NCBI RefSeq assembly: GCF_018324205.1
Contig: NZ_AP023356.1
Location: 2,621,501-2,685,500 of the forward strand
DNA length: 64,000 nt
From: Actinoplanes ianthinogenes
Lineage (GTDB): Bacteria; Actinomycetota; Actinomycetes; Mycobacteriales; Micromonosporaceae
Direction of reading: 5' to 3'
Below, piece by piece: positions 63,002 to 64,000 of this stretch; position 1 is the first letter of the stretch, and every line of letters begins with the position of its first letter. The notes beneath the pieces were generated by a model. The model was not told the DNA's origin, did not search any database, and saw only the letters and a program-made list of their open reading frames with translations. A program made the translations under genes and the position numbers.

Positions 63002-64000
63002 CTACAAATACATCCCGGTCGATGGGATCTGTTTCGGGACGGTGACCGGCTCGGCGCCGGTGCGCAGGGCGTAGAGCTCGGCCAGCGTCGCGCCCTCCGG
63101 GCTGATGCCCTTCGAGGTGCCCAGCCAGGTGACCGCCTCCTGGTACGGCAAACGACCCACCTCGATGCTGGCCAGGCAGCGCCCGGGCCGGACCACGGCC
63201 GGGTGCAGCGAGGACAGGTCCTCGTTCGTGGTGATCGCGATCAGCGCGTTGCGCCCCTGCCCGAGCAGGCCGTCGGTCAGGTTGAGCAGCCGCGACAGCG
63301 ACTGCCCGGCACTGGCCTTGGCGTCCCCGCTGATCAGCTCGTCGCAGTCCTCGAGCATCAGCAGCCGCCACTTCGGCTCGTCCTCGTCGCCGCTGCCCAG
63401 CGCCACGCTCATCAGGTAGGCCGGGTCACCGAAGAGCCGCTCCGGGTCGAGCACGCAGTCCACCTGGCACCACGAACGCCACTGCTGGGCGAGCGCTCGC
63501 AGGGCGGTCGTCTTGCCGGTGCCCGGCTCGCCGTGCAGCAGCAGGAGCCGGCCGGTGACCGAGGTCGCGTCGATCGCCATCAGCCGTTCCAGGGTGTCGG
63601 CGACCGGGCGCGCGTAATTCGGCTTGATCGTCTCCCAGGGCGCGGCGCCGATCTCCCGCTGGGTGCGGCGCGGACCGTGCGGGCCGTAGTGCCAGAAGCC
63701 CACCGGGACACTGTCGTCGGCCGGGGCCGGCTCCTCCACCGCGTCGGCGATCACCGCGGTGAGCACGGTCTCGGCCAGCTCGCTGGAGATCGCGGTGACC
63801 GTGACCCGGGCGCGGCGGCTCTGCTTCCACCGCATCACGTGCAGGGTCCAGCCGTCGCCGGTGCTGAGCCGGCCGTGCCCGTCGTCCTCCACCGCGTCGC
63901 GCACCACTCTCGCGTCGGGGACGGTCAGCGGCGCGTCGGCACGGAGATTCTCCAGCCAGGTGGTGCGGCCGAACGGCTCCTTGCCGGTGACGAACGGGTC
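63002..64000 (-). CDS. DUF5925-type AAA ATPase, N-terminus beyond window
   Basis: The frame is open through the right edge, so 333 codons are visible and the start lies outside. The AAA domain has Walker A HGEPGTGKTT, Walker B LLMLEDCDEL and sensor AITTNEDLSSLHPAVVRPGR with the arginine finger. The N-terminal part contains DAVEDDGHGRLSTGDGW and HYGPHGPRRTQREI. Similar proteins in actinobacteria are linked to DUF5925. No target known. Confidence 0.88.
   Translation of the reverse strand, partial: DPFVTGKEPFGRTTWLENLRADAPLTVPDARVVRDAVEDDGHGRLSTGDGWTLHVMRWKQSRRARVTVTAISSELAETVLTAVIADAVEEPAPADDSVPVGFWHYGPHGPRRTQREIGAAPWETIKPNYARPVADTLERLMAIDATSVTGRLLLLHGEPGTGKTTALRALAQQWRSWCQVDCVLDPERLFGDPAYLMSVALGSGDEDEPKWRLLMLEDCDELISGDAKASAGQSLSRLLNLTDGLLGQGRNALIAITTNEDLSSLHPAVVRPGRCLASIEVGRLPYQEAVTWLGTSKGISPEGATLAELYALRTGAEPVTVPKQIPSTGMYL

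Overview
The window is very GC-rich with strong G/C bias at third codon positions, frequent GTG starts, many leaderless or 4-base-overlap (GTGA/ATGA) gene starts, and a gene set typical of filamentous actinobacteria: DUF5995, DUF5925 AAA, DUF5682/MoxR/VWA, SigE-type ECF sigma factor, LAL-type LuxR regulator and actinobacterial ParE/ParC. I infer a Micromonosporaceae chromosome, most likely Actinoplanes-like; no rRNA, tRNA, CRISPR, phage or insertion sequence was recognised. Both ends cut a gene (a C92/YiiX-like hydrolase on the left, a DUF5925 AAA ATPase on the right).

Layout. 1-3600: App1-type phosphatase, small membrane proteins, sirtuin. 3584-12904: a LacI-controlled sugar operon (operators, LacI regulator, peptide-family ABC transporter with two ATPases and two permeases, GH1 beta-glucosidase, methyltransferase), probably for beta-glucosides or cello-oligosaccharides. 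12947-15629: aldo/keto reductase behind a MerR-type promoter, cupin and MarR regulator sharing an inverted-repeat operator, HAD-like protein. 15642-20233: topoisomerase IV (parE-parC). 20368-27482: class III cyclase diverging from a large LuxR regulator, DUF5995 protein, lipoprotein, two-component system. 27836-31452: a Gln/Gly-rich seven-repeat protein, a 69-aa protein resembling a stand-alone subtilisin prodomain, and an S8 protease without a signal peptide. 31825-35662: exonuclease/BRCT protein, glutathionyl-hydroquinone-reductase-like protein, MarR/EamA pair. 35707-43680: SWIM, MoxR ATPase, DUF5682, a repeat-bearing overlapping frame and VWA protein. 43727-46051: kinase-like ATPase, methyltransferase, DUF4142 and a small protein.

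46322-50665 holds three paralogous membrane-anchored proteins of a family I do not recognise, around a secreted subtilisin with its own prodomain. 50767-54808 holds two secreted IPT/TIG-type proteins whose mRNAs share a conserved two-hairpin leader. 55170-59423 holds a DUF1540 protein and then a tightly coupled operon: NrtR-like Nudix regulator, J-domain/pseudokinase fusion, VWA protein and a divergent adenylosuccinate-synthetase homologue, behind a consensus-like promoter with tandem 16-bp operators. 59472-64000: membrane protein plus multicopper oxidase, SigE-type sigma factor with a probable anti-sigma/propeller protein, AAA ATPase.

The best candidates for undescribed systems are (i) the Nudix/J-pseudokinase/VWA/PurA-like operon, (ii) the repeat protein/prodomain-like protein/S8 protease set, (iii) the paralogue-subtilisin island, and (iv) the leader RNA of the IPT/TIG genes. 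Many convergent gene pairs are closed by perfect hairpins, which helps to define transcription units. All functional calls come from reading motifs by eye; no database search was run.
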